Shown: in pieces, positions 1 through 7,515 of the stretch | How positions within the stretch are numbered: the first letter of the stretch is position 1 | Layout of the letters: every line of letters begins with the position of its first letter | NCBI GenBank assembly: GCA_036311285.1 | Contig: JAXJQF010000017.1 | Location: 1-14,894 of the forward strand | DNA from: JAXJQF01 sp036311285 | Lineage (GTDB): Bacteria > Pseudomonadota > Gammaproteobacteria > Enterobacterales > Succinivibrionaceae | Direction: 5' to 3' | Length of the DNA: 14,894 nucleotides | Translations under genes and position numbers: made by a program | The notes under the pieces: generated by a model | What the model was told of the DNA's origin: nothing | Seen by the model: only the letters and a program-made list of their open reading frames with translations | The model's database searches: none

Positions 1-49
1 ATCCTGTCTTGATGAAACCAGCACAAGGATAGCTAGGTACATTAGATAA
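1..49 (+). CDS. IS256-family transposase, C-terminal end only (partial at window edge)
   Basis: The frame starting at base 2 reads SCLDETSTRIARYIR and stops at TAA 47-49. This matches the last 15 residues of the transposase encoded at 13569-14828. The gene is partial only because the window starts here; nothing suggests that it is broken. Confidence 0.9.
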   Translation, partial: SCLDETSTRIARYIR

Positions 50-99
50 TTTTTCAAAAGGGGCTTAACAAGGGTTTACACGGAATCGCGTTCACTCTC
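1..99 (+). mobile_element. Right end of an IS256-family insertion sequence, cut by the window edge
   Basis: The first 100 bases are identical to the reverse complement of 13518-13617, which is the 3' end of the complete IS256-family element at the other end of the window. The fragment holds the last codons of the transposase, a short non-coding tail and the terminal inverted repeat, which ends at 99 or 100. Sequence similarity to the other copy stops there. The rest of the element lies outside the window to the left, so a target duplication cannot be checked. Confidence 0.93.
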
Positions 100-110
100 T
101 AACTTTTAAA

Positions 111-1034
111 GTGCAATTAAGAGTTTTAAGAACATTTTTATTAATCTTTGTTCTATTAAGTTCTTTATTTATTTCTGCATATTCTGTTTATAACGCATTT
201 TTACCACCTATTGTAAAAAATTATTCTTTTGAAGATAGAAGGCTTAATGGGATTGATAAGCCTTATCGTATTGTACAATTATCAGATATGCATATATGCA
301 GCTCTGTAGATGTAGATATGGTTAAGAAGTTTGTTGATCTTACAAACACTCAGAATCCTGATTTAATTCTGATTACAGGTGATTTGATTGATGGAGATTA
401 TGAAAAGATCAAGGAACAAATAAGTCAATTAAAGAATCTTAAATCTAAAGACGGAATATTTTATGTTTATGGTAATCATGAGTATTATTCAAAGATTTAT
501 AACTGGGATAAAGTTTGGAAAGATTTAGGATTTGTTTTACTTGAAAATGATAATAAACGAATAAAGATTAATGATAATAATTCCATTGTTATTGCAGGGA
601 TTTCAGATCCTCAAGCTTTAAAAACAAAGATTAAACCTGAAGAAAAAGAAAAGATTTTAGCTCTTGATAATTATAAGATGTTAACAGATATTGATACTTA
701 TCATGGTGTTGATTTAGAGAAAGCATTAAACGGAATTAACTTAGATAACGAGTTAGTTGTAATGATGAGTCATAAACCTGCTGAATTTGAAGGTATTAGT
801 AAATATAATGTTTTTCTAACACTAAGTGGGCATGCTCATGGTGGTATGTTACCTATTTTAAAAACGATAGTATCCTGGTTTAATAATTCATATGTAAGTG
901 GTATTTATAAAAAGGGAACTGAGGAACAAACTCGCAACTTAATAGTAAGTAATGGTACATATTTATGGTCTGGTTTTTTTGCTCGAATCAACACACCTGG
1001 TGAAGTAGTGGTTATTGATATTAAAGGTAAATAA
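111..1034 (+). CDS. Membrane-anchored calcineurin-like metallophosphoesterase (YkuE/YaeI type), probably 5'-truncated by an IS
   Basis: The protein has a hydrophobic segment at about residues 8-27, then a calcineurin-like phosphoesterase domain. The metal-binding motifs appear in order: DMH at 59-61, GD at 90-91, GNHE at 121-124, SH at 220-221 and GHAHGG at 240-245. The last usually reads GHTHGG in this family. Such proteins are membrane-associated di-metal phosphoesterases, and YkuE/YaeI members have been linked to lipid or cell-envelope substrates; the substrate here is unknown. The only available start is GTG at 111. It has no recognisable ribosome binding site and lies 11-12 bases from the IS boundary, and the frame stays open back into the IS end as far as 69. 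The true N-terminus was therefore probably removed by the insertion. radA follows after 42 bases on the same strand. Confidence 0.8.
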   Translation: MQLRVLRTFLLIFVLLSSLFISAYSVYNAFLPPIVKNYSFEDRRLNGIDKPYRIVQLSDMHICSSVDVDMVKKFVDLTNTQNPDLILITGDLIDGDYEKIKEQISQLKNLKSKDGIFYVYGNHEYYSKIYNWDKVWKDLGFVLLENDNKRIKINDNNSIVIAGISDPQALKTKIKPEEKEKILALDNYKMLTDIDTYHGVDLEKALNGINLDNELVVMMSHKPAEFEGISKYNVFLTLSGHAHGGMLPILKTIVSWFNNSYVSGIYKKGTEEQTRNLIVSNGTYLWSGFFARINTPGEVVVIDIKGK

Positions 1035-1076
1035 TTTTGTTAAAAACAAATGGTTAGATAATAAAGGAACGAATAA

Positions 1077-2450
1077 ATGGCAAAGGTTGTATCGTCGTTT
1101 GTATGCAATGAGTGTGGAGCGAAGTATTCTAAATGGGTTGGAAAATGCACTGATTGTGGTACATGGAATAGTGTAACAGAAGTTTTAGACCTTCCATCAA
1201 AAGGAGGTGTATCAACTAATCGAAGATTCCAAGGATTTGCAGGAAGTTTAACAACCGAGGTTTCTTGTTTATCATCGGTTTCGTTAGTAGAAGTCCCTCG
1301 TATTCATTCAGGTTTTCATGAATTTGATAGAGTGTTAGGAGGTGGAATCGTTGCAGGATCTGTAGTACTAATCGGTGGTAATCCAGGTGCTGGTAAATCG
1401 ACATTATTGTTACAGATGGTGGCCTATTTATCTAATCATGATATTAAAGTTTTATATGTTACAGGTGAAGAATCTTTACAACAAGTAGCTCTTAGAGCAA
1501 AGAGATTAGAATTAGATTGCCCGAATGTACGCATTGTATCTGAAACATCGGTTGATAGAATAATGTTCCTTGCAGAAAAGGAGTCACCTCAGGTTATAAT
1601 CATTGATTCTATTCAGGTTATGCACGTAGAAGGTATTACATCTGCTCCTGGTAGTGTTTCTCAGGTTAGAGAAGCTGCTGGATTATTAACTCAATTTGCA
1701 AAGAAAACCAACATTGCAACCTTTATGGTTGGGCATGTAACTAAGGAAGGGGCTTTAGCTGGTCCTAAGATTTTAGAACATTGTGTAGATTGTTCTATTT
1801 TATTAGAAGGAGATACTGACTCAAAGTATAGAACTTTGCGCTGTCAGAAGAATAGATTTGGGGCGGTTAATGAAATTGGGGTGTTTGGAATGATTGATAA
1901 AGGGATGCGAGAAGTTCGCAACCCTAGTGCAATATTCTTAAACAGAAGTAATGTTGATAGCGCTGGTTCAGTTGTAATGGTTATATGGGAAGGTTCTAGA
2001 CCTTTACTTGTAGAATTGCAAGCTCTTGTTGATTCTAGTCAATATGGCGCCCCAAGACGTTTAGCTATTGGAACAGATTCAAATAGATTATCAATGTTAT
2101 TAGCTGTTCTTCATAGACATGGTGGGGTGTCTATGGGGGATCAAGATGTGTTTATCAATGTTGTAGGTGGTGTTCGCGTTGAAGAAACAAGTTCAGACAT
2201 GCCACTCGTAGCTGCATTGATATCAAGCTATTACAATAGATCAATTCCAAAGGATATGATTATATTTGGGGAAATTGGTTTGTCAGGTGAAATAAGACCA
2301 GTTACTTCTGGAACAGAAAGGATTCAAGAAGCAGCAAAGCATGGTTTTGTAAAAGCAATAGTGCCGATTGATAATGTTCCTAGAAAGAAGATTGAAGGGA
2401 TGGAAGTTATTGGAATTAAAACAATTCAGGAGCTGATAGATAATTTATAG
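1077..2450 (+). CDS. radA: DNA repair protein RadA (Sms)
   Basis: RadA is a RecA-like, hexameric DnaB-type branch-migration helicase that processes recombination intermediates. The 457 residues carry all family hallmarks. There is an N-terminal four-cysteine zinc finger (C10, C13, C24, C27), a Walker A motif GGNPGAGKST at 100-109, a Walker B strand VIIIDS at 173-178, and the RadA-specific KNRFG at 258-262. A C-terminal Lon-protease-like domain contains FGEIGLSGEIRPV. Length and architecture are those of E. coli RadA. The ATG at 1077 is preceded by AAAGGA (1063-1068) at good spacing. The gene may be co-transcribed with the upstream phosphoesterase, 42 bases away, and is followed by a clear terminator. 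Confidence 0.98.
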   Translation: MAKVVSSFVCNECGAKYSKWVGKCTDCGTWNSVTEVLDLPSKGGVSTNRRFQGFAGSLTTEVSCLSSVSLVEVPRIHSGFHEFDRVLGGGIVAGSVVLIGGNPGAGKSTLLLQMVAYLSNHDIKVLYVTGEESLQQVALRAKRLELDCPNVRIVSETSVDRIMFLAEKESPQVIIIDSIQVMHVEGITSAPGSVSQVREAAGLLTQFAKKTNIATFMVGHVTKEGALAGPKILEHCVDCSILLEGDTDSKYRTLRCQKNRFGAVNEIGVFGMIDKGMREVRNPSAIFLNRSNVDSAGSVVMVIWEGSRPLLVELQALVDSSQYGAPRRLAIGTDSNRLSMLLAVLHRHGGVSMGDQDVFINVVGGVRVEETSSDMPLVAALISSYYNRSIPKDMIIFGEIGLSGEIRPVTSGTERIQEAAKHGFVKAIVPIDNVPRKKIEGMEVIGIKTIQELIDNL

Positions 2451-2500
2451 AATAGTAATAGGAATCAGTTTATTATTTTGTAGGTAATTTCAGAAAAACA

Positions 2501-2528
2501 AATAGCACCCAAAGGTGCTATTTTGTTA
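2501..2528. terminator. Bidirectional Rho-independent terminator between radA and the PilZ gene
   Basis: A 9-bp stem (2501-2509 with 2514-2522, AATAGCACC/GGTGCTATT) closes a four-base loop. It is followed by TTGTTATT on the plus strand. On the minus strand the stem is followed by TTTGTTTTTC, read from 2500 to 2491. It therefore suits both radA and the convergent PilZ gene. Confidence 0.88.
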
Positions 2529-2553
2529 TTTACTTTATATAGTTCAGAATGAG

Positions 2554-2907
2554 TTACTTTAATAATTCAGATAAATTTCTTTCGAATAACTCAGGGTCAC
2601 CTATATTTAATTCAAATAAAGTCTTTAAGTGAGCCAAGCTTTCTACATCAATGCTTGTGCAGTAAACCCCAATTTTTTTATCTATAATACGAGCTACTTT
2701 TATTTTTAAGGTTGCAGTAACTTTATCTGAAATATGAATACTTACGTAACCTTCATCACCAACTTTGATGTTGTTATCATCATCAATTTGAAATAAAGCA
2801 CTTTTAATTGATAGGTCAATAATTTTTATGTTGTAGCTTACATTGTCAAAACACGCTATACCTGGTGTTTCGAAATTAATTCTTGTAAATTTTCTTTTTT
2901 CTTCCAT
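2554..2907 (-). CDS. PilZ-domain protein (PlzD/YcgR-like single-domain c-di-GMP receptor)
   Basis: This 117-residue protein is a stand-alone PilZ domain, a family that binds cyclic di-GMP and alters motility, adhesion or secretion through partner proteins. Starting at ATG 2907, the RxxxR motif is R5-K-F-T-R9 and the second motif is D31-L-S-I-K-S36. The usual glycine of D-x-S-x-x-G is serine here. The C-terminal segment IDVESLAHLKTLFELNIGD resembles gammaproteobacterial PlzD-type proteins. From memory, a PilZ gene also neighbours radA in Vibrio (plzD), so the context fits. The frame extends 17 codons further to a TTG at 2958. The ATG is preferred because a good promoter lies inside that extension and AAAAGAG sits 9 bases before the ATG. 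Confidence 0.85.
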   Translation of the reverse strand: MEEKRKFTRINFETPGIACFDNVSYNIKIIDLSIKSALFQIDDDNNIKVGDEGYVSIHISDKVTATLKIKVARIIDKKIGVYCTSIDVESLAHLKTLFELNIGDPELFERNLSELLK

Positions 2908-2938
2908 CGCCGAATACTCTTTTGTTATATTTGCAGAA

Positions 2939-2967
2939 GTTATAGAACGTATTGACAATAATGTAAA
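2939..2967 (-). promoter_or_regulatory. Sigma70-type promoter of the PilZ gene
   Basis: On the minus strand, TTTACA (2967-2962) and TATAAC (2944-2939) are separated by exactly 17 bases. The predicted start of transcription, near 2932, leaves a leader of about 25 bases before the ATG at 2907. This supports that start codon over the upstream TTG. It also implies that the PilZ gene can be transcribed separately from rsd. Confidence 0.6.
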
Positions 2968-2997
2968 GCCTATTTACATAAAAATCTGTTATATGCC

Positions 2998-3522
2998 TTA
3001 ATTTTTATCAATTAATTGTTCTTGACTAGCTGCTTTAGCTAATTTATTGTCCATTATTTGAAGAGCGATAACCATACGGTCTTCATGTTTAAATCGTATT
3101 TCAAGCCACTGTCCTACGATGCCTAAATCATTTCTTAAGGTATCCATTTTTTCTTCATCTAGATTCTCACTATACTTATCAGTGAAATCAGTAATATGGT
3201 CAGTTGTATTAAAGATTCTTGGAAGCAGTCTTCTAGCTACAACCATTCTTCTATTACTAACGTTTTCCATAATTGCTAAGATTTTTGGATAAATTTCAAA
3301 GTGACCTCTTGAAAGGTAGTCAATAACTAAACCACAAAAATCTTCAACCTGCTCGTATGAAGGATGTAGTTGTTCAGAGTAGGTATCGTTTTTATCGAGT
3401 GGTAAAGTTAATAATTTAAAATACGAAGTTATTAACTTTTCTCTAGCGATGATCATCTCATCGATCCATTTTAAGTTTCCCATGGAAACTTGTTTTGTTC
3501 TATTTAGTGTCGTAAGTAGCAT
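2998..3522 (-). CDS. rsd: Regulator of sigma D, Rsd/AlgQ family anti-sigma70 protein
   Basis: Rsd is a small cytosolic helical protein that binds region 4 of sigma70. It sequesters the housekeeping sigma factor as growth slows, favouring alternative sigma factors. The 174 residues align recognisably with E. coli Rsd (158 aa). The strongest match is the block beginning DFCGLVIDYLSRGHFEIYPK at residues 61-80, against DFCQSLVDYLSAGHFSIYER in E. coli. Near residues 141-149, EIRFKHEDR corresponds to EARFVLEDK. The N-terminus is a few residues longer than in E. coli. The ATG at 3522 follows GCAGGT with about 8 bases spacing. Rsd is typical of gammaproteobacteria, which helps place the host. It lies between the PilZ gene and the terminator of mepM, so it probably forms its own transcription unit. 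Confidence 0.92.
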   Translation of the reverse strand: MLLTTLNRTKQVSMGNLKWIDEMIIAREKLITSYFKLLTLPLDKNDTYSEQLHPSYEQVEDFCGLVIDYLSRGHFEIYPKILAIMENVSNRRMVVARRLLPRIFNTTDHITDFTDKYSENLDEEKMDTLRNDLGIVGQWLEIRFKHEDRMVIALQIMDNKLAKAASQEQLIDKN

Positions 3523-3546
3523 AATATATTACCTGCAAGACTAGTC

Positions 3547-3618
3547 ATAAAAGAAAATAGTTAATGTAATCGTTTAATCATAATTAGTAATATTTTTATT
3601 TTTAGTATAAAAGAAAAT
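3547..3618 (-). repeat. Pair of 12-bp direct repeats upstream of rsd
   Basis: ATAAAAGAAAAT (plus-strand reading) occurs at 3547-3558 and again at 3607-3618, exactly 60 bases apart, in the leader of rsd. Read toward rsd, both copies give ATTTTCTTTTAT and run into TATACT- or TATGACT-like -10 sequences. They could be paired promoters or binding sites. In DNA this AT-rich, chance is a real alternative. Confidence 0.3.
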
Positions 3619-3700
3619 GTTTTCAAAAAATGATGGTTATGTTTAACTTTAGAAATGGTTTGTTGATATTTTTGTTTATTGTGAATTGACTCGTATTTTT

Positions 3701-3740
3701 AGAAAAAGCAAATATCATGAGATATTATGATATTTGCTTA
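3701..3740 (-). terminator. Rho-independent terminator of mepM
   Basis: A perfect 13-bp stem (3706-3718 with 3727-3739, AAGCAAATATCAT/ATGATATTTGCTT) encloses an 8-base loop. On the minus strand it is followed by a TTTTTCT run. It lies 28 bases past the mepM stop codon and separates mepM from rsd. Confidence 0.85.
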
Positions 3741-3767
3741 AAAATGAATTTTATTAATAATATTGTT

Positions 3768-5657
3768 TTACTTTATGTTTAACTTCTTTTTATAGAATGC
3801 AATTTGCTGCTTAAATTTTTTATCTAAATTAGTGTTAGCTTTTTCTACAGCAGGGGTCTTGCTTGATGGTAAGGTAACTTTCATGGCATTAACTGGTTTA
3901 TTGTTAATACGTAATTCGTAGTGAAGGTGCGGACCAGTTGAACGACCTGTGTTCCCAGATAGAGCTATTCTTTGGTTTTGCTTAACTTTTTCTCCTGCCT
4001 TAACTAGTAGTTTAGATAAGTGCATATAAACTGTTGAGTACGAACCTCTGTGTTGAATAACAAGATATTTCCCTGCAGCTCTTTGGTATGTAGATTTAAT
4101 AACAACTCCGTCAGCAGGAGCGTAGATTGGAGTTCCTGTTTTTACTCCGTAGTCTGTACCGTTGTGAGGTCTGATTTTTCTTGTAATAGGGTGTCTTCTA
4201 TGCGGGTTAAAATTACTTGTAATTCTTATATTTCCTTTGATAGGGTGACGGTTAAAGGAATAAATCTTTCTTGTGTATGAACCATTTTCATCATAGAATT
4301 TTTTATCTTTTAAGTTCATGAAGGTGTTGAATTCCCCTTGAACTTTGCTTTTTATTGAAATTGCGTTAATTACGCGTTTATCTTTTTTATCTGCGTCATC
4401 AAACAATACTTTTATTTGGTCACCTGGTTGTAATCTCTTAAGATTTAAACGACCTTTGTATACCTTATTTAAAATATAAGCTTCTTGTGTAGTTAAACCA
4501 TTGTCTGTTGCGGCACTAATAAGGTTTTGACCACTCTTGATTTTAAAGGTAAGGACGTCGTTAATAATTTTAGGTTTGTGGTCATCTTTTTTAATATCTT
4601 CTTGTGGAGCATGGGCTTGGAGTTTTTGGTCTCTTTCCTTCTCCATTTCTTTTATTTTTTTCTCAGCAGCTTCTCTTGCTGAGATTGTTTCTGTTAAGTT
4701 TTCTGTTGATTTGGCAGTTAATGATTCTGCCCCGGTTTCACCGTTGATTAGGTGAGAGTTTAAATCTTCAACTTTAGCAATGAAGGTGTCATTCTTTGTT
4801 CTAACAAAATGAATCTGTTTATTTTTTCCATGTGGTTTAATAAACTCAATAATGTTATTTTTTTCATTTAACATGAAATATAGTTTATCGCCAGGATGAA
4901 GATTCTTGATGGTTTTACCATATTTAGGTGTTTTTTCTAAGTAAGCGATATTGTCATAAGAAAGGTTTAGTGTTGTGAAAATTTTAAAAATATTATCGCC
5001 ATTTAAAACGTTTTGCTCATACCAGTCTGTGCTAAATTCTGCAGCAATATCTTCAAATTTTTTGTATAACTCTGTATTTGCTTTGTTTTCATTTGAAGCA
5101 ATTTGAATTTCTTTCTTTTCTTCAACTTTTTCGTCCTTTGCTAGCTCTTTGGTCTCTTCTTTTTTAGCAGAAGTATCTTCTTTGGCAATAACAGTTTCAG
5201 TTGGTGTAGAAATTTCTTTAGGTGCTTCAGCTGAAGATGAAGGGATATCCTTTTCTGTTGATGCAATTTCTTGTGTAGGAGTGGAGATGTCTTCAGTCTT
5301 ACTTTCTTCTTTTTCTTGAATATCTGTAGTTGGTTCTACAAAAGCATCAGCAATTATAGGATCTTCATCTTTAAGTAATTCTTCATCAGATATTGTTTCG
5401 TCATCAATACTTTCTGTTGCATTTGGATCGTTTGAGTAAATTATATTTTGAACCCATTGGTGGTTGTCAGGAACGCGACCAACGGACACCCATTGATTTC
5501 TTTTTTGTTCTAAATCTTGAGGGGCTGGAAGTATTAATGCACCTAGTAGTGTAACAATAGACAACACAACTATAGCGTATGTATGATTACGTGGTATAGG
5601 AAATCTCCATTTTGGTTCATGTAGAACCTCGTGGCGACCTTCTCTATTCTGAGTCAT
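3768..5657 (-). CDS. mepM: Murein DD-endopeptidase MepM-like, M23 family, inner-membrane anchored
   Basis: This is a predicted periplasmic zinc endopeptidase that cleaves peptidoglycan cross-links, allowing insertion of new wall material. The domain order matches MepM (YebA). A membrane helix lies at about residues 26-45, with LysM/OapA-like segments at about 218-275 and 371-420. The M23 domain at about 465-600 has H498 and D502 (H-N-G-T-D), YMHL at 544-547 and GPHLHYE at 575-581, which supplies H577 and H579. GNTGRSTGPHLHYE is nearly identical to E. coli MepM. At 629 residues it is about 190 longer than E. coli MepM (440 aa). The extra length includes an acidic Glu/Lys/Thr/Ser-rich linker (about 80-195) and a charged, probably coiled-coil stretch (about 326-350). 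The ATG at 5657 follows AAAGGT at 9-10 bases. It ends at the terminator at 3701-3740. Confidence 0.9.
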   Translation of the reverse strand: MTQNREGRHEVLHEPKWRFPIPRNHTYAIVVLSIVTLLGALILPAPQDLEQKRNQWVSVGRVPDNHQWVQNIIYSNDPNATESIDDETISDEELLKDEDPIIADAFVEPTTDIQEKEESKTEDISTPTQEIASTEKDIPSSSAEAPKEISTPTETVIAKEDTSAKKEETKELAKDEKVEEKKEIQIASNENKANTELYKKFEDIAAEFSTDWYEQNVLNGDNIFKIFTTLNLSYDNIAYLEKTPKYGKTIKNLHPGDKLYFMLNEKNNIIEFIKPHGKNKQIHFVRTKNDTFIAKVEDLNSHLINGETGAESLTAKSTENLTETISAREAAEKKIKEMEKERDQKLQAHAPQEDIKKDDHKPKIINDVLTFKIKSGQNLISAATDNGLTTQEAYILNKVYKGRLNLKRLQPGDQIKVLFDDADKKDKRVINAISIKSKVQGEFNTFMNLKDKKFYDENGSYTRKIYSFNRHPIKGNIRITSNFNPHRRHPITRKIRPHNGTDYGVKTGTPIYAPADGVVIKSTYQRAAGKYLVIQHRGSYSTVYMHLSKLLVKAGEKVKQNQRIALSGNTGRSTGPHLHYELRINNKPVNAMKVTLPSSKTPAVEKANTNLDKKFKQQIAFYKKKLNIK

Positions 5658-6021
5658 TGTTAACTACCTTTACTTATATATAGAACAGTTTTAAATATTG
5701 ATTATTTTTGAGAAAAAACTTTCTTATTTTATCATACTTTTCAATATTTGTTTATTTATATGCTATTTTCTTGAGGTTAGTTAACAATAACGTGTGATTG
5801 TTTTTGCATAATTAAGTAAAAACCAAATATGCTTAACAATAAAAAATATAATAAGAATTGTACATAAAATTGTTAGAAAAATTTTTATAAGTTGATATGT
5901 TTTATCAAACATTACAGTTCGATTAGTTATTAATTGTAGATTAAACGAAATTAGACATTTATGTTTATGGTGACTGTTTCTAAAAAATTCAATTGGTCTT
6001 TATTTGAGCTCTCTGTTTACA

Positions 6022-6049
6022 TTGACAATTTGTTTTTTTGAATGATAAA
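6022..6049 (+). promoter_or_regulatory. Candidate promoter for the ATPase-HEPN module
   Basis: A perfect -35 hexamer TTGACA (6022-6027) is followed after 16 bases by GATAAA (6044-6049). Transcription would start near 6056 and give a leader of about 200 bases. The -10 match is only four of six, so confidence is moderate to low. Confidence 0.4.
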
Positions 6050-6052
6050 AAG

Positions 6053-6068
6053 ATATACAACTGTATAT
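6053..6068. promoter_or_regulatory. Operator-like dyad at the predicted start of the ATPase-HEPN transcript
   Basis: ATATAC-AACT-GTATAT is a perfect 6+6 inverted repeat. It begins four bases after the -10 of the candidate promoter, so a bound protein would overlap the transcription start. No regulator gene lies nearby, and I cannot name the family that would bind it. Confidence 0.35.
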
Positions 6069-6257
6069 AGAAATAAGAATCAAGGTAATAGATATGTAGT
6101 GATTATTAATAGTAAAGTGCCTTAATATAAATTTAGTTTAAAATGTATAAAATGATATTATAAGTGGTAGTTTTGAGATAAAAACGCAAAACTGAATTGT
6201 AGAAACGAATTTTCAGTGATAATATATATTTAGCATTGTTTTAGAAAGGTATTTTTC

Positions 6258-7499
6258 ATGCTGTTAGAATTTTCATGCTCAAATCATAAATCCATACAAG
6301 ATAAGATTTTGTTTTCAGCGTTAGCTGGGACTGATGATACTCATGAAGAAAAGTTAATTAATTTTTCGAAATACCGAATACTTCGTTCGGCGCTGATATA
6401 TGGAGCAAATGGTTCTGGTAAAAGTAATTTTATTGATGCGGTGTCATTTGTTCAAAATCTTGTTATAAACAGTATAAAACATCAGATTGGGCAAGGGATA
6501 AGACAGAGTCCTCATAAACTTTGTTCTATTGGTATTGAAAGTACATATTCAATACAGTTTGTTACTAACGGAATTCGATATATGTATGGCTTTTCGCTCA
6601 AAAATCTTCTTGTAGTTGACGAATACTTGTATTACGTACCTAAAGGTCGACAAACAAAAATATTTGAGCGTTCTGATAAAGGTTTTACAACGGGAAGCAA
6701 ATTTGCTGGGAAATTAGCTACATGCAAAGATGTTTTAAAATCTAATCGTTTGCTTCTTTCTTGTGCGGCTAATTTTAGTGCCGTTAATGAGATTATAGAT
6801 GCATACCGATTTTTCAGTGAAGAACTAGTTGTTTATAATCCTTTGAATCAAGATAAATGGTTGAATTATTCGCTTTATCAAATGAATTCTAATCCACAGA
6901 TAAAAAAAACGGTAATAAAACTTATGCAAGATTTAGGCATGGGAATAAGAGATATCGATGTTACTATAGATACAAAGAAGATTGAATCTTCCCAATTACC
7001 AGATTTTTTATCAGAAGAATTTAAAAGTTTTTTATTAAAACAAAGTGTTGATGCTATTACAGCTAAAGTTAAGTACGATAATTTTTCAACCGATCTGATA
7101 CAGGAAGAATCTGTAGGGGTTCGTAAATTATTTGCATTGCTGTGTCCAATGATTGATATCATGACGAACAATAAAATTCTTATTTGTGATGAACTTGAAA
7201 CGAGTTTACATGAAGCTGTTTTATATGGTCTGATGAAAGTATTTATGGATTTGCCTAGTAATAACAATTCTCAATTATTTTTTACAACTCATGAAACAGG
7301 TTTGCTAGATCTTGATATTTTTAGACGAGATCAGATATGGTTTACTGAGTTGACCAAAGAAAGAACCACTGATTTATATTCATTAGCTGAATTAAAAAAT
7401 GTAAGAAAAGATGAGAAATATAGCAAGGGATATATATCTGGAAGATATGGAGCTATCCCAATGCTTAATGTCGACTTTGCGAAAATTTTAGCTAACTAG
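6258..7499 (+). CDS. AAA15-type (ABC/SMC-like) ATPase, candidate defence ATPase partnered with a HEPN protein
   Basis: The 413 residues form a complete ABC-type ATPase of the AAA15/AAA21, COG1106 (RloA-like) group. Walker A is GANGSGKS at 49-56. The signature-like motif is EESVGVRKLF at 283-292. Walker B is KILICDELETSLH at 306-318 and the H-loop is FFTTHETGLLD at 341-351. The C-terminal GRYGAIP at 395-401 is typical of this group. These ATPases act as sensors or activators in abortive-infection systems, for example AbiL/RloAB-like systems, PARIS AriA, and the ATPase part of the PrrC nuclease. Here the downstream gene encodes a HEPN protein, so this ATPase probably gates a ribonuclease. The ATG at 6258 follows AAAGGT at 6244-6249. 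The HEPN gene starts 16 bases after the stop. Family assignment is firm; a defence role is inferred from family and context. Confidence 0.85.
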   Translation: MLLEFSCSNHKSIQDKILFSALAGTDDTHEEKLINFSKYRILRSALIYGANGSGKSNFIDAVSFVQNLVINSIKHQIGQGIRQSPHKLCSIGIESTYSIQFVTNGIRYMYGFSLKNLLVVDEYLYYVPKGRQTKIFERSDKGFTTGSKFAGKLATCKDVLKSNRLLLSCAANFSAVNEIIDAYRFFSEELVVYNPLNQDKWLNYSLYQMNSNPQIKKTVIKLMQDLGMGIRDIDVTIDTKKIESSQLPDFLSEEFKSFLLKQSVDAITAKVKYDNFSTDLIQEESVGVRKLFALLCPMIDIMTNNKILICDELETSLHEAVLYGLMKVFMDLPSNNNSQLFFTTHETGLLDLDIFRRDQIWFTELTKERTTDLYSLAELKNVRKDEKYSKGYISGRYGAIPMLNVDFAKILAN

Positions 7500-7515
7500 A
7501 GGTGGTTAAAGATAT

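Larger units (their letters stand above)
5658..6257. other. AT-rich divergent intergenic region between mepM and the ATPase gene
   Basis: This 600-base stretch is extremely AT-rich, and I see no credible gene or RNA in it. It must hold the divergent promoters of mepM (minus) and the ATPase-HEPN module (plus). The most convincing signal is TTGACA at 6022-6027 with a dyad immediately downstream, listed separately. The ribosome binding site for mepM (AAAGGT, about 9-10 bases before its ATG) lies at the left edge, and that for the ATPase (AAAGGT at 6244-6249) at the right. Weaker promoter-like matches exist, for example TTGTAG-17-TAATAT at 6197-6225, but cannot be separated from the AT background. 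Confidence 0.6.

Noticed and set aside
2908..2958. TTG start at 2958 for the PilZ protein
   Set aside because: A well-spaced sigma70 promoter lies within this extension, and the ATG at 2907 has its own binding site and matches the usual PilZ N-terminus.
6053..6077. A LexA (SOS) box, because CTGTATAT occurs at 6061-6068
   Set aside because: The partner half-site ACAG at the required distance is absent; the sequence continues AGAAATAA. Only a generic dyad is supported.
6878..7267. Long antisense open frames, such as the one opposite the ATPase gene and similar ones opposite radA, mepM, cca and exeA
   Set aside because: They overlap confidently assigned genes, lack binding sites and have no recognisable protein features.
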